64,000 nucleotides of DNA from Nymphaea colorata (taxonomy: Eukaryota > Streptophyta > Magnoliopsida > Nymphaeales > Nymphaeaceae): the NCBI RefSeq assembly GCF_008831285.2, contig NC_045144.1, positions 24,197,716 to 24,261,715 on the forward strand, given 5' to 3'. Both the position numbers and the translations under genes were made by a program. Shown in pieces: positions 22,364-32,741 of the stretch (position 1 is its first letter; each line of letters starts with the position of its first letter). The notes below the pieces were generated by a model. The model saw only the letters and a list, made by a program, of their open reading frames with translations. It was not told the DNA's origin and made no database searches.

Positions 22364-23447
22364 CTCTTTTGCTTTTCCTCTTCAAAAACGAGAGAGAGAG
22401 AGAGAGCAGTGCTACGAGATTTGTTGTTACGGTGGGTTTAAAAGGGCAAACCGAATCTGTAACCGACCCGAAAAGAATTTTCCAATACACGGGTCTGTCA
22501 ATTTTCACGACAGGTTGGCTTGGATATCTAATCAAAACCAGATCTCATTTAACCTATAACATAACATGTAAGTCCAAAATGATTTTGCTCCAGAAAATAT
22601 TGGGGTTCAGTTTCTGGATTAATTGCACACCAAGTATCTACGAATTGTGGATTCTCCAATTTGATCAGGTTTGCAAAGAGATCTATCGTCTGGCTCGTGA
22701 AAATTGAAGAGGGTTTGTAATTAAGCGATCAATGTGCTAGTTGAAGCGTTACAGAGATGGTTTCTTGATGCACCAAAAGCAAACCAAGTATCTTAAGAGC
22801 AGTGCAGATGACTTAAATTTGGGTTAAATTTGGGTGGTAGGTAAATTTGGGTGGTAGGTCTCCTATGCTCACACAAATGAGATCTTGGAAAGCTTAATGA
22901 GTCAGCACATATGGTCATTGTTCTTGGCCAATTTAAAAATGGTTTTTCTAATTGACAAAGTTTCTAAGAGAAGGAAGAAGAAGAGGAAGAAACGTAAAGC
23001 TATGTCAACAATTTGGTTTCCAACGTTCTGATTTTCCTTCGATCTTTCCCTTATAAAATTTATTTAATAACACATATTTTGGAACATGTACTTTACCACT
23101 TATATATGTGCAAACACAGAAAACACATCCCACGTAATTTTCAACAAAAAAGATAAAAGTGGTAGGCAGTATATAGCTGAATGTCTAGAAAACGTAGATC
23201 AGTTCAAATGCATAAGCCTTACAAATGTTTGGTTGTCTGAAACACCCATTTTTGGGATGCTGGGACCGAGGTGCTTAGATTAGCATGGGCTGGGCCTGGT
23301 CGGTAATGTGACTCTACAAAATCAAGGGTTTACACCCTAATGGGGACTGAGTCAAGTATAAACGTACACCTGCACCATCTTGTTTCAAGGAGGGACAAAA
23401 GGTGGGTCTTAAAAGTGGTTTAAATGTGACACTTGGCATAGTACATG

Positions 23448-23452
<5 letters not shown>
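22364..23452. other. Gene-free stretch
   Basis: A short GA tract near 22389-22405 and two copies of AAATTTGGGTGGTAGGT near 22823-22858. No exon was recognised. Confidence 0.4.
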
Positions 23453-23486
<34 letters not shown>

Positions 23487-23633
23487 GCCACACATACACA
23501 GATGACCAATGGTAAGTCATCTGCAGCCCTTGTTCTTCCTTCCTCTTCTAATCTCTCTCTCTCTCTCCAGCCACACATACACAGATGACCAATGGTAAGT
23601 CATCTGCAGCCCTTCTTCTTCCTTCCTCTTCTA

Positions 23634-23679
<46 letters not shown>
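23453..23679. repeat. CT microsatellites with an 84 bp direct duplication
   Basis: Three CT tracts (about 23453-23484, 23551-23568, 23637-23679) flank two nearly identical copies of an 84 bp unit that starts CAGCCACACATACACAGATG and ends TTCCTTCCTCTTCTAAT. The CT tracts are the repeat joints, so slippage or unequal exchange at CT is the likely cause. Confidence 0.9.
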
Positions 23680-23682
<3 letters not shown>

Positions 23683-23734
23683 AAGGGTTCTGAGCTCTCA
23701 AAAACCTTTTTGCTTGAGCGAGGGTTTTGATGGT

Positions 23735-23825
23735 CCCCTTGCTCGCTCGAGTGAGGTTCCCTGGTTCTCTACTCAAAATCCTCGCTCGAGCGAGGGTTCC
23801 CCGGTTCTCTACTCAAAATCCTTAA
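23735..23825. repeat. Short CTCGAG-containing tandem repeat, target of the Harbinger-like insertion
   Basis: Two copies of a unit of about 45 bp (GCTCGAG-GAGGTTCCC, GGTTCTCTACTCAAAATCCT). After the transposon, at 25732, the sequence resumes GTGAGGTTTCTCTGG, which reads as the start of a third, decayed unit. This supports the view that the 1.9 kb element at 23826-25728 was inserted into this array. Confidence 0.75.
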
Positions 23826-24339
23826 GGGGCCGTTTGATGGCCTGGAAATATATTTCTGGAAATATAGGAAATGGAAAAATGGAATGGAAAAAATCTTTCC
23901 GATTCCAATTTTGGGGTGTGTGTGATGACTCAGAAATATATTTCCAATTCTATATTTCTGAGTTTGATGGTATAGAAATATATTTCCAGATTTTTAGTTG
24001 TGAAATTGCACAAAGAACAACAATTACAATTATGTAACAACTAACTAAACTCAGGAAATGGGAAGCTACCTTTTCATTATGTTCACATGATGACAAATTC
24101 TCTCAATTCAACAACAAATTAATATTGACAATAAGCAAACTACATAGCCATTAGTCAGCTAACTCATTACGAGATCCACGTCATTCTAGAACAAAAAAAA
24201 TCAAGTTAAAAGCTTGGCATTTAGCAACAGTACCAGACACTTGTATACAGACAAAAAACACAGAAAAATAAAATTCTATGGGTTTACAGTAGATACACAA
24301 ATTCAAGCATTGATCTCATACATACAACTGCAACAAAGT

Positions 24340-24590
24340 CTAATTGGCACGACCTCTAATAACATCAAGGCCCATTTCAGTAGGGTCAGTTGCTTGCAGT
24401 TTAACCTGGATTCCATCAAGTTCTCTCTTGAACCTGTCCTTCGAACTAGCATACAACATCTTGCTAAATCATGAACAACATATCGGCACTCATCTGTTGG
24501 CAGGCTTGCAGTGAAATCCTCATAGCTTTGGTTTGGCTCCCCAAGTTTCTCAACAATGACCTGCTTGAGCTTCTCCTCAATCTTGAACAA
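24340..24590 (-). pseudogene. Actin-depolymerizing factor (ADF/cofilin) fragment inside the transposon
   Basis: The minus strand reads [36 protein letters not shown] and VVHD, then in another frame [31 protein letters not shown] and [10 protein letters not shown] followed by TAG (24342-24340). Plant ADFs (about 140 residues) bind and sever actin filaments, and these are their central and C-terminal blocks. The residues between ..YDF and ..VRSKM (about 30, including the long-helix start) are deleted at about 24466 with a frameshift, and the first 50 or so residues are absent. The sequence after the stop is AT-rich, like a real 3' UTR. Sequence identity is high compared with the decayed elements nearby, suggesting fairly recent capture. 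It cannot make a working ADF. Confidence 0.88.
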
Positions 24591-25015
24591 CAATGACCAT
24601 GTTCATCAAGGTAACTATGGTTTAGCACGTTCTACACAATCCACATACTAAAATAGGAAGAAAGAAAAGCCCAACGAACGAAAAGAATTGATAACCAACA
24701 GAGTACAATCCAGTCTCATATTCAACAGGGTGAAGATTTTTCTTTCTTCAATTTACAAGAAAGAAAAATCTTCCAAGCGGCGGAAATTAACAATTCAGGG
24801 AACACCTCAAGCAATTCAAGGATGCCCAAAAACGAAGGAATGAAAAACGAAAAGACAAAAGAAATTGAAGCATTAATGAACGAGCATTTGCAGATCGGGT
24901 TTTCTTCTTCCTTTGGCTCCCTAGAGTCATCAATGGCATCTCGACACCTAAGAACAAACTACCCAAATACCACAAATAAAGGAAAAGGAACAAATGAAAG
25001 GAATAAGGGCAGAAC

Positions 25016-25049
25016 CTTTGCAGATGATAACTTGGCCTTGAGTAGCCAT
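25016..25049 (-). pseudogene. Class III alcohol dehydrogenase (GSNOR) exon 1 inside the transposon
   Basis: ATG at 25049 opens MATQGQVIICK plus one base, ending TGCAAAG directly before a GTTCTG donor. Plant S-nitrosoglutathione reductase / glutathione-dependent formaldehyde dehydrogenase starts MATQGQVITCKAAVAWEP, and plant ADH genes place intron 1 after exactly this TGCAAAG. The match covers the complete first coding exon with one substitution (T to I). The 60 or more bases upstream are pyrimidine-rich (CTCTCTCTTCCTCGATC), like a 5' leader. The next exon (AAVAWEP..) is not found. Instead, about 420 bases further along the minus strand, ADF coding sequence begins. Eleven residues is a short match, but start codon, reading frame, intron position and context all agree. 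Confidence 0.68.
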
Positions 25050-25560
25050 GATCGAGGAAGAGAGAGCGAAAGCGAGGGAACAGACCCACTGCCAATACGT
25101 TATGGGATGACCCATCTGCAAACGAGGTGGGTGCTGCTCAAAACCCCCTCTTTAGGTAACAGCGGTGATACTGGTGGTAGAACCACAGAGAGAGAGAGAG
25201 ATCTGCAATCTAGGGTTTGGAACGATGTGGGAATCGAAATATGGAAGAGGTTTTCTGATCCTTTTCCCTTGTCCAGTTGCTTTTCTTCAGAAAATTGAGA
25301 GAGAAAGAAAGAGAGGCAGAAAGAGGGAGGAAGAGGGCTGGTGGGGCGATTCACTTTTAAGAATCAGAAGAGGGAGCGGTCGAAGAGAGCCATTGACTGA
25401 TACAGAGGCGGAGAGGATGAAGCCTCGCACATCTTCCTTCCCTGCTGAGGCAGCAGCGGACGATGAAGATGAGAAAGGAAGACGAGGCAGCGGCGAGAAA
25501 GGAAGATGAGAAGACGACGGAACCCAACGCGCAGAGCCCTAACGGGCAAAAAAATAATTC
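25050..25560 (-). promoter_or_regulatory. Putative captured promoter/5' leader of the GSNOR fragment
   Basis: Inference from position: this pyrimidine-rich sequence (minus strand) lies between the right subterminal region of the element and the GSNOR start codon. It includes a possible small upstream ORF (MCEASSSPPLYQSM..). No TATA box was firmly identified. If the GSNOR exon is genuine, its leader and perhaps part of its promoter lie here. Confidence 0.25.
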
Positions 25561-25731
25561 TGGAAAAATGTTTCCACCCTCCGGGCGGAAACATTTTCCG
25601 GAAAAATCTTGCCGATTCCAGCTTCAACGGTCTCAAAAAAAATTCTCCGTTTGATGACTCGGAAAAATTTTAAATTTTTGAATTTTTTTCCCAGTGAACA
25701 GTATAATTCCAGGGTATCAAACGCCCCCTAA

Positions 25732-26174
25732 GTGAGGTTTCTCTGGTCAAAACCAAGTACCTTACTCACATGAGCTTGGGTTCTCCGCTTGAGCTGAGCC
25801 AGGGCTCTAAGCCTCTGAGCCCATAACCCTCACTCGAGGGATCTATCGCTTGCTCAATTGAGGCTTTGAGCACAAAACCCTTGATCTGATTTTTTTTTAG
25901 GTTTTTGTCATTTCTTTTTTCTGCATAGGCCTTTGAAGTTTGGCTCTCATCATCTCGCCCCTGCAGCCATCTCTACCATCTCCTTTTGTAGCAAGGAAGA
26001 AAGAAGCGAGGCCTCTGCTGAAGGTAAACAATCTGGATGAGTTGAGCTCAAGTTCCATTATTGTCAACCGATTCGATTTCAGGTGAGCTTTATGAAGCTC
26101 GGCTCGAGCTCGAACTAAGCAAATAAGAGCCAAGCTGAGTTCGAGCTGGGTGAGCTCGGACTTGACTCGGCTTG
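25732..26174. other. Gene-free stretch rich in GAGCTCGAGCT words
   Basis: Around 26040-26170 there are many GAGCTCG, CTCGAGC and GACTCGG words, a common pattern in plant repetitive DNA. No reading frame or paired ends. It borders Copia remnant 2. Confidence 0.4.
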
Positions 26175-27403
26175 TGTTCAACCCTAGTTGTGATGCATGA
26201 AGAAATTGAATCTCTGCATAGAAATCAAACATGAAAGCTTGTAAATTACTTAAGGACAAGATGATAATTTTTTGCAAGTGTGTCTTTAAGAAAAAGGAAG
26301 GTACCTCACAGTTAGTAGATGCAAAGGACAAAACATGGTTAGTTGCAAAAGGCTACAACTAGGTAGAAGAAACTAATTTTAGTGATATTTTTTTCTCTTG
26401 TTGATAAGCATAGTTCTATACTTGCTTTAGTTGCCATGTTTGATATGAAATTAGAATAGCTTGATGTTAAAATAACATTTTTATTTGGTAAATTATTAAA
26501 AGAATATCTATATATATATACACATCAATTTGAAGATTTTGTTGTTGAAGGAAAAGATAATCATGCGTGTTTTCTAAAGAAATCATTATATTACTTGAAG
26601 CAATCTCGTAAGCAGTAGTTGAGGGGCATGTTATCGTAACTTTATACAAGTCAAGAAAAGTTGATTATTTATTACGATAGTCAAAGTGTCGTAACTTGAC
26701 CAAAGATTAGATGTATCATGAGATGACAAAACATATTGATGTCAGGTACGATTTTATTCGAAGATATTATTGCACTGGATAAACTTATTGTGAAGAAAAT
26801 TGGTACCATTGAAAATCCTGCATATGTTTTAACCAAGCAGTTCTAATTGCTAAGTTCAAGCAATGACTGAATTTGATTGGTGTTTTTACTTTTTGAGATG
26901 AGCCTTTTTCAGGCTATGTGTGAAGGTGGAGTCTGTTAACTATTTTGTCAAAGCTATGATGGTGTATAAGTTAAGGAAGAGATTTGTTACGTGTACCTTG
27001 AACCCCACATAAGAGAAATATTTTCCACTTAATGATGTGAGTTATGAAAAAGTAAGGGAACCATAAAGGGCACTCTTCCTTTTACAAATTAGGGTCTAGG
27101 GGTTTATTTCTTGGGAAAAATTTGAGAAAGATAAGCGAAAAGAAGCATTTTGGCTCGCCATTTACGACAAAGGCTCCATCTTTGAATTAGAGGCTATTTC
27201 TAGAGGTATTTGCTTATATTCTTCCTTTTTGAGAGAGAAAAAGGTATTATCTTATTCTCTTCAGTTCCCTCCTTCTTGCGATTCCCTCTAGGGCATTCTT
27301 CGATTTGGGTCTTGAGGGATTTTATTGTATTGCCTCGTTGTAGCCTCTATTTGACTTGATTAATAATAGAATGGTGCTCCTCCTTTGCCCATGGATGTAA
27401 GCA
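26175..27403 (+). mobile_element. Copia remnant 2: internally deleted pol plus 3' LTR
   Basis: Plus strand: RT start MHEEIESLHRNQT.., VDKHSSILALVAMFDMKLE, LDVKITFLFGKLLKEYL, then DFVVEGKDNHACFLKKSL and LKQSRKQ. At about 26620 this joins RNase H (LRGM.., LIIYYDSQSV, MTKHIDVRYDFIR), skipping the YVDD half of RT. Pol ends KIGTIENPAYVLTKQF, then a purine tract TGAAGGTGGAG and the LTR start TGTTAAC at 26934. The LTR is readable to about 27403, where it is cut compared with remnant 1. The same internal joint occurs in remnant 3. Confidence 0.82.
26934..27403 (+). repeat. LTR of Copia remnant 2 (3' truncated)
   Basis: Begins TGTTAAC after the purine tract and contains the blocks TGTACCTTGAACCCCACATA, GGCTCGCCATTTACGACAAA and GACTTGATTAATAATAGAAT, all also present in remnant 1. 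In remnant 1 the sequence continues about 200 bp further before the shared GTGTGTGCATGCAT tract; here it is deleted. Confidence 0.7.
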
Positions 27404-27469
27404 AAGAGTGTGTGTGCATGCATGTGTGTGTGTGTGTGTAACTGAAATCAGCTGGCTACATTTATATCC

Positions 27470-28440
27470 AGAGAGTTATTTTTTTAAGCAAAAGCGGGTT
27501 GGAGGATCACCCCTACTCCATTAAAGCTGAAAGAATGAACGACTAATAAAAATAACAAATGAGCAGCTCAGACACTCAGTTCACCACCACTCTTGTTTAG
27601 AGAGCAAGGATACCACTTCTATAGAAATGAAATCATTACACACAATGTTATTTTGAATCCACCTAGAAAAACCAAAGACAACCCTGATGCGAGCAGGCAG
27701 ATTATGGCCCATTGCAAAATTTCTGCAACGAAGACTTCCATGCTACACTATTAGATTTCAAGAATATACAAGAATTATCCTAAACTATTAGCGGAAATAT
27801 CCAATTCAAATAAGCAGTATCCAAAACTGGCCCCCCTATTATTATCCACCAAGAGTTTACTCCTTTCGTCGAACTATCTTTCCAAAGAAGCCCTGCATAG
27901 AATCTTTCTTGCTCCTTCCTTCATGAAGGTCAATCTTATGACCCAACCCAACAAATTCTTAGTAAGCCAAAAAAGGGTAAAAAACTAAAAATACTAGTTC
28001 TTTTCCACAATTGAATCCCTCACTCCACATGTAGTGGCCAATCTTGCTTTAATATCACTTCAACACAGGCATTCCAAACATTCTTTTTTGCCTCTCTTGT
28101 TTTCCTGCACACATTCTGGTGTTTAAACTTGTTTCTAAAACACCATATTCTCCAAACGACAAGATTAAAAACCAAACCTCCCAACATTTCTTCATCTCTT
28201 TGCATAGCAGTCTTTTGTTAAACCACCACACAATCTTAGCGCAAATGTCCCTTACTGGCTTCCGACCAATGCCAAATCATGCAGCCACAAAAGCCCAAAT
28301 ATTAGCGGTGAAGGAGCAAGTAGACAACACATGGTCTTGAATGTCTACATGTCTTTTGCATATAAAATGGATCGATGCCAAGTTTAGGCCAAAACGTTGT
28401 GCCCTAACTTCCGTGGGTGGCCTTCCATGTAACTCCCACG
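27470..28440 (-). mobile_element. LINE fragment 2: zf-RVT domain and 3' end
   Basis: The minus strand from 28430 reads RPPTEVRAQRFGLNLA, CKRHVDIQDHVLSTCSF, TANIWAFVAA, then ICAKIVWWFNKRLLCKE and VVWRIWCFRNKFKHQN. This is the zinc-binding reverse-transcriptase region (zf-RVT) and C-terminal tail of plant LINE ORF2. Stops and frameshifts are present. Coordinates 27470-27830 match the 3' part of LINE 1 closely, with an extra block (about 27621-27672, TATAGAAATGAAATCATTAC..) missing from LINE 1. Confidence 0.78.
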
Positions 28441-31270
28441 AATTTTTCTTTTTCTTTAATTATTGTGAAAACATAAATATAGGTACAGGTTATAAATGGT
28501 AGATTTAAATGACTCTTAAAAATAGTTGAAACTATCAACTACATAATAGAGGGGCAGTTATGGAAAGGAAGGAAAGGGGTTACTAAACATATACCTGGCT
28601 GGAAGAAGTAACTGAAATATTAAAAGAAATAGTAAAAAATTGAAAGGTTATTTCTCCCTTGAGAGAGACTACAAAATTCATATCGCAGTTTTGGAGGCCT
28701 TGAAGAGGGTCTATTTAACCCTATACTGCAGCATTCTAGGTTCCTATTTGCTGCAGCCATAGAGGTTAGGGTTTCAGCAACTAGAAATTGGGGAAAAGTG
28801 AAAGCTAACCCTTGTTTTTCCTGCATCTTGGGGTGAAGATCAAGAGCAAAGAGGAACTGGTCCACATGACTATCATCCGCGGCTTGGAGGATCAAGAAAG
28901 CTATGGAGCTAGGGTGCTGATAGTAAAAAATCAGGGGCTGTACAGTTAGAGAGACCCTGGTAAGTGTTATTTAGTTTCTTTTATAAATAATCTGTATAGG
29001 TAGGTATATATATAATAAGCAAGGAGAATTCTACTTGGTGGGGCTGAAATTACACATGAGAATGCATGTTTTGCAAAGAAATCATTTTAGACTACCTTGG
29101 AACGACAGCCCTCTTGGTGGACTGAATTGACTGCAGCATGAAGCAATAAGGTATGGGGATATTCAGACATCAGCATGTAGTTCATGTATGTTATGCTCAT
29201 GAAATATAGATGCATATAAGTAAATATGTAATGTGTATCCGAACAGGCCTAGAGTAATAAGTAGGCTGTTGGACTGAAATAGTTAGTATGCATTACATTA
29301 AAATGAAAGGATGATCACGATTATGGAGTTGTTTCTGAAATTTAGAATACAATCAGATTTATTAAGGAAGTATTTTGCATGATCAGTCTTACAATAGATG
29401 GTGAATGTATTGGTGATGTGACGTGATGATATATAAATTTCAGATGTGCATAGATTGATATTTTCTGTAGCTGGTGGCACTTAGTTGTAAGTTCAACAGG
29501 GAAAACCACTGTTCTTATGAAGATCTGTATATATATATAAATATATATGCATCTATATATAAGGTACACATATAGATCTTCAGTGTATACTTATACAAAC
29601 TTATATGTAGCTGTGAATTCAATTTGCGGGATATATGTTGCAGTAGCCGGACTGAATACAAATGTGCTTGCATGTTGAAATGATATGGGTGGTAAGTTCC
29701 TTCGTGAATGGGTCTGGTGATGATAGGAAACTGTAGATGTATATCACCAAAATTCAGTAGGAGTAGGATATATCAACCATGTCTCTTAGCTATTATGTTT
29801 CTTTCATATCCTTCTAAGGATCTCTTGCATTATGTTAGTGTTTAAATCATAACAAAACACAAGAAAGAAAAAGAGAGAGTCTTGCATCAACATTAACTAG
29901 ACCTATGCAAAACAACACGATTGATACAAGGCCTACTTAGCAGGGGACTGCTTCGTACTCTATGATTGTCACTCAGTTGAAGTTAGTAATACTAGATATG
30001 TAGGGGAATATTTAATCGTAATAGAAGCACACAGCTCTTATACATTGGTATGTTTATATAATAACACATAACAGAACTCAATCTGATTTGGGTGAGGAAA
30101 TTCTGAAATACTCAGTCATCCCTTGATGACATGCTGAGCAACAGTGAGTAGCCGCACATGCTTAGAATGGTTGGAAATAAAAATTATTTAGTAAACCTGA
30201 AGATTTGATTAAAGAACAGTAAGATTCTCGTGTTATCTAGGAATTAACCAGAAGAGATCAATGGGATGAATCTAAAGAGATAGAATCACCTTTTTGAGTA
30301 AGGTTAGCCTAGGAATGTCATCAAAGGAATTGTTGTTTTGCCTAATACAGAAAATTCATTCAATAAGCAAAACTAACAAGAACAGGGGAACCAGAAATAG
30401 AATCAGGATAAAAAATTTACAGAAATTTTCAGGACAGGAAATGAGAATACACCAAATGGAAACTAGTAGAAGTCGACAATCAAACTTCTAAAATATCTGG
30501 TTGAAACTGTTGGCTGAAACCACCAAGCTCCATAAGAGTTAAGGTATTATTGTAGGGTGTGTGCAGTGTGGGGCTGAATGGAGAAAAACTGTAAAAGATG
30601 TGGTTTCAGAGATCGGTGTAGCTAACTTGGACATGTGGTTCTTCCTACTAAAAGTGATAAACATGAATACAAAGGTAAAATGTTGAAAGCAATTACTGAG
30701 AATAAAGAAATTCCAGTAGGAGAGGAAACAAAAAAAAAAAGCTAGAGATGTAATAAACAATTGTATATAAACGCTACAGTTCTTTAACAAAGAGCTGAGG
30801 TAACTCAAACGTTGCTATCTCATGTACTTAAATTAAGTTGGTTGTGCCCTCAATATGAACAAATTGTGAGGGGACAATAGCCTGAATCATTAGTATAAAG
30901 CCTTAGGGTGGTTCAGCCATATATATATATATAAACAAGGAGATATATGAATGTATGAGGTGTATTCCATACCAGTGGATACACATATATATGAATTGAT
31001 AAAGGACCATAAATAAACAAAGTTTGGTAGTGTATACCTGATGTGTATGTTATAGTGGTTGTCCCTAATTCTTGGGAATTTAAATTGGCTAGACTGGTTT
31101 TGTTTTGGGATTGGGGCCTAAAGTTGGCTTTCAGGAGAGTTAATAAACTATGTCTAGTAAGGATAACCCTCACATTTGAATGCATAGAACAAGGCGTGGA
31201 CTATGTTTTATACAATGGTACATGCGAGTGTGAGCATGAACTTTGGTCTAGTAGTTGGTTTTGTCTAGGG
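28441..31270. other. No recognised gene
   Basis: Roughly 2.8 kb of AT-rich sequence. 28640-28900 has a low-stop minus frame (..GLNRPSSRPPKLRYEF..) that I cannot assign. Short AT tracts occur near 29529-29570 and 30920-30935. No element ends were paired. Confidence 0.4.
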
Positions 31271-32129
31271 AGATGGTGATGTGTACGAGCTTACTTTAGT
31301 CGCACGCTCCTCCGTCTGCGCTTGATGACCCACAGGGTATTGGGCGGCACAAGGGCTCGGGATTTTGTTATGCTTTTGGTTGGAGAGCAGGGCGTCTCCT
31401 GATCCCTCAACCCGAGTGCCTAGAGGGGCCGGTCTACCACTTTGGGTAACCACCGGTGGTTGGACCCTGCTGTTGCAGCGATGATCTGGGATATCTCAGG
31501 AGGCTTCACTTCAGGTTACCCTTGTTCAGTTTGGATCGCATGGTGAAAATATAATCTGTGCAACCTGTGAGTTGTGCCTATAGGGTTTTTTGTTGTTGGT
31601 TCGTCACGATGACCATGATCATTGTTAATGGACCATGGTTATAGTTCTACAAACATATGGAGGTCAGGTACACCTCATTCATAATGATAAGATCTAACCC
31701 TAAGGTGCATTATGGATTGATGACTTACGGACATCGACCATAAAGTCCCCATATGTATTGTTTAACATAATTCTAAACTTATTTTGTCATACCATGCTCC
31801 ATGAATGACTGGATGTTTCCATACTCAAAAGAAATCTGACTCTTCTTTCGATCCCTATAGGTAGTTCTTGAGAGATCGTGGATACAGGAGTGACATCCTC
31901 AGTCTTTGTGATGGACCGGCATTGGCAATCTGGACACTACATCGAGTCTAGACTTTATGGATACTTTAGTTGTTTTAGTCTAAGTGTTCTATGTGGAGTA
32001 AAAAAGGGTGTCTCTTTTGTTGGCATTTGATTTGTTTTCTATTTTGGTCATTGCTCAAGTTTGTTCGGAATAAGACTCAATGTTTCTTCTGTTATTATCT
32101 ATAAAAAAAAAATTGGTGTCAAAAAACTT
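31271..32129. other. Unassigned repeat-like sequence
   Basis: GC-richer start (31290-31470, with GGGTAACCACCGGTGG), then unique-looking sequence ending in an A tract (32102-32112) and TTGGTGTCAAAA. The texture is that of an LTR or untranslated retrotransposon sequence, but no partner LTR, primer site or coding part was found. Confidence 0.25.
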
Positions 32130-32149
32130 GGGTCATGACACCCCAAAGC

Positions 32150-32443
32150 TACCTATATAGACTACCCAACAAGCCCTAGGAAGAGAGCCAGACAGCTAGA
32201 TTTTCTTTCTCCAATTAATAGTTGTACTCTTTTTTCAAATCCTCTCCCAAATCTGGCTTTTGGATGTGATTGGAGGGTTGTTGTTACGCCAACATACGGT
32301 GTCATGACCCTGGATCAGTTGAACATTACACCTTTCTCCTATAGAAGCAAAAACTTTCCATCTGGCTTCCCCCTTATATCTCAGTAGTGCATTTTCCATG
32401 TTGACCTTAAGTCTTCCTGCTAATTAACGAGATTGTGTAACTC
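32150..32443 (-). mobile_element. LINE fragment, distal flank of the Copia insertion
   Basis: A minus-strand frame gives RWKVFASIGERCNVQLIQG, HDTVCWRNNNPPITSKSQIW and further LINE-like text. It sits immediately outside the AACTC target duplication of the complete Copia element. LINE sequence lies on the other side of that element (38017 onward) in the same orientation, so the two are probably halves of one LINE copy. Confidence 0.5.
32439..32443. repeat. Target site duplication AACTC (left)
   Basis: AACTC abuts the outer end of the left LTR; the same five bases abut the right LTR at 38012-38016. Confidence 0.85.
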
Positions 32444-32741
32444 TAAAGGAAAGAGAGAACTTCTATTTTTCTATTTGTGTTTTTCTGTCGCACTACTTTA
32501 CAATGAGCACAATTGTGCTTTGTATACTAAAAACAAAAGAATATTCTTAAAAGATATTTTCTGTTATAACAAATAGTTGTTGCTTTGCTCGACCACGAAT
32601 TCCAGCATTGCTTGCTCCACCATGAGTTCCAGCAAGCCTAGCCACTTCTAATCTTTCACGCAAGGCCTGATATCAAAAATATTTCATAATACATCTAACG
32701 GATACTGATTTTCTTTGGAGTGTATTTCAGCTGAGTTAATA
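32444..32741 (-). repeat. 3' LTR of the Copia element
   Basis: Matches 37712-38011 end to end. In element orientation it begins TATTAACTC and ends TCCTTTA, so termini are TA..TA in place of the usual TG..CA. Confidence 0.9.

Larger units (their letters stand above)
23826..25728. mobile_element. PIF/Harbinger-like non-autonomous element carrying gene fragments
   Basis: Left end GGGGCCGTTTGATGGCCTGG and right end (reverse complement) GGGGGCGTTTGATACCCTGG; over the first 27 bases 23 match by eye. Both ends are flanked by TAA (23823-23825 and 25729-25731), the TWA target duplication of the PIF/Harbinger superfamily, whose termini typically begin GGGSC-GTTTG. Subterminal regions are also alike: GATGACTCAGAAATATA near the left end and GATGACTCGGAAAAATT near the right, plus GGAAAAAT and CCGATTCCA words in both. 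No transposase is present. Inside, all in minus orientation, lie exon 1 of a GSNOR-type gene and the 3' part of an actin-depolymerizing factor gene with its apparent 3' UTR. The element therefore looks like a Pack-type element that captured host sequence. Boundaries are read directly; superfamily and capture are inferred. Confidence 0.75.

Noticed and set aside
22306-22707. 133-codon plus ORF
   Set aside because: Composition follows a GA microsatellite and AT spacer; no domain is recognisable, and it begins within the tandem duplication.
24822-25298. 158-codon plus ORF inside the Harbinger-like element
   Set aside because: Antisense to the GSNOR exon and the intron-like sequence; low-complexity charged text and no family match.
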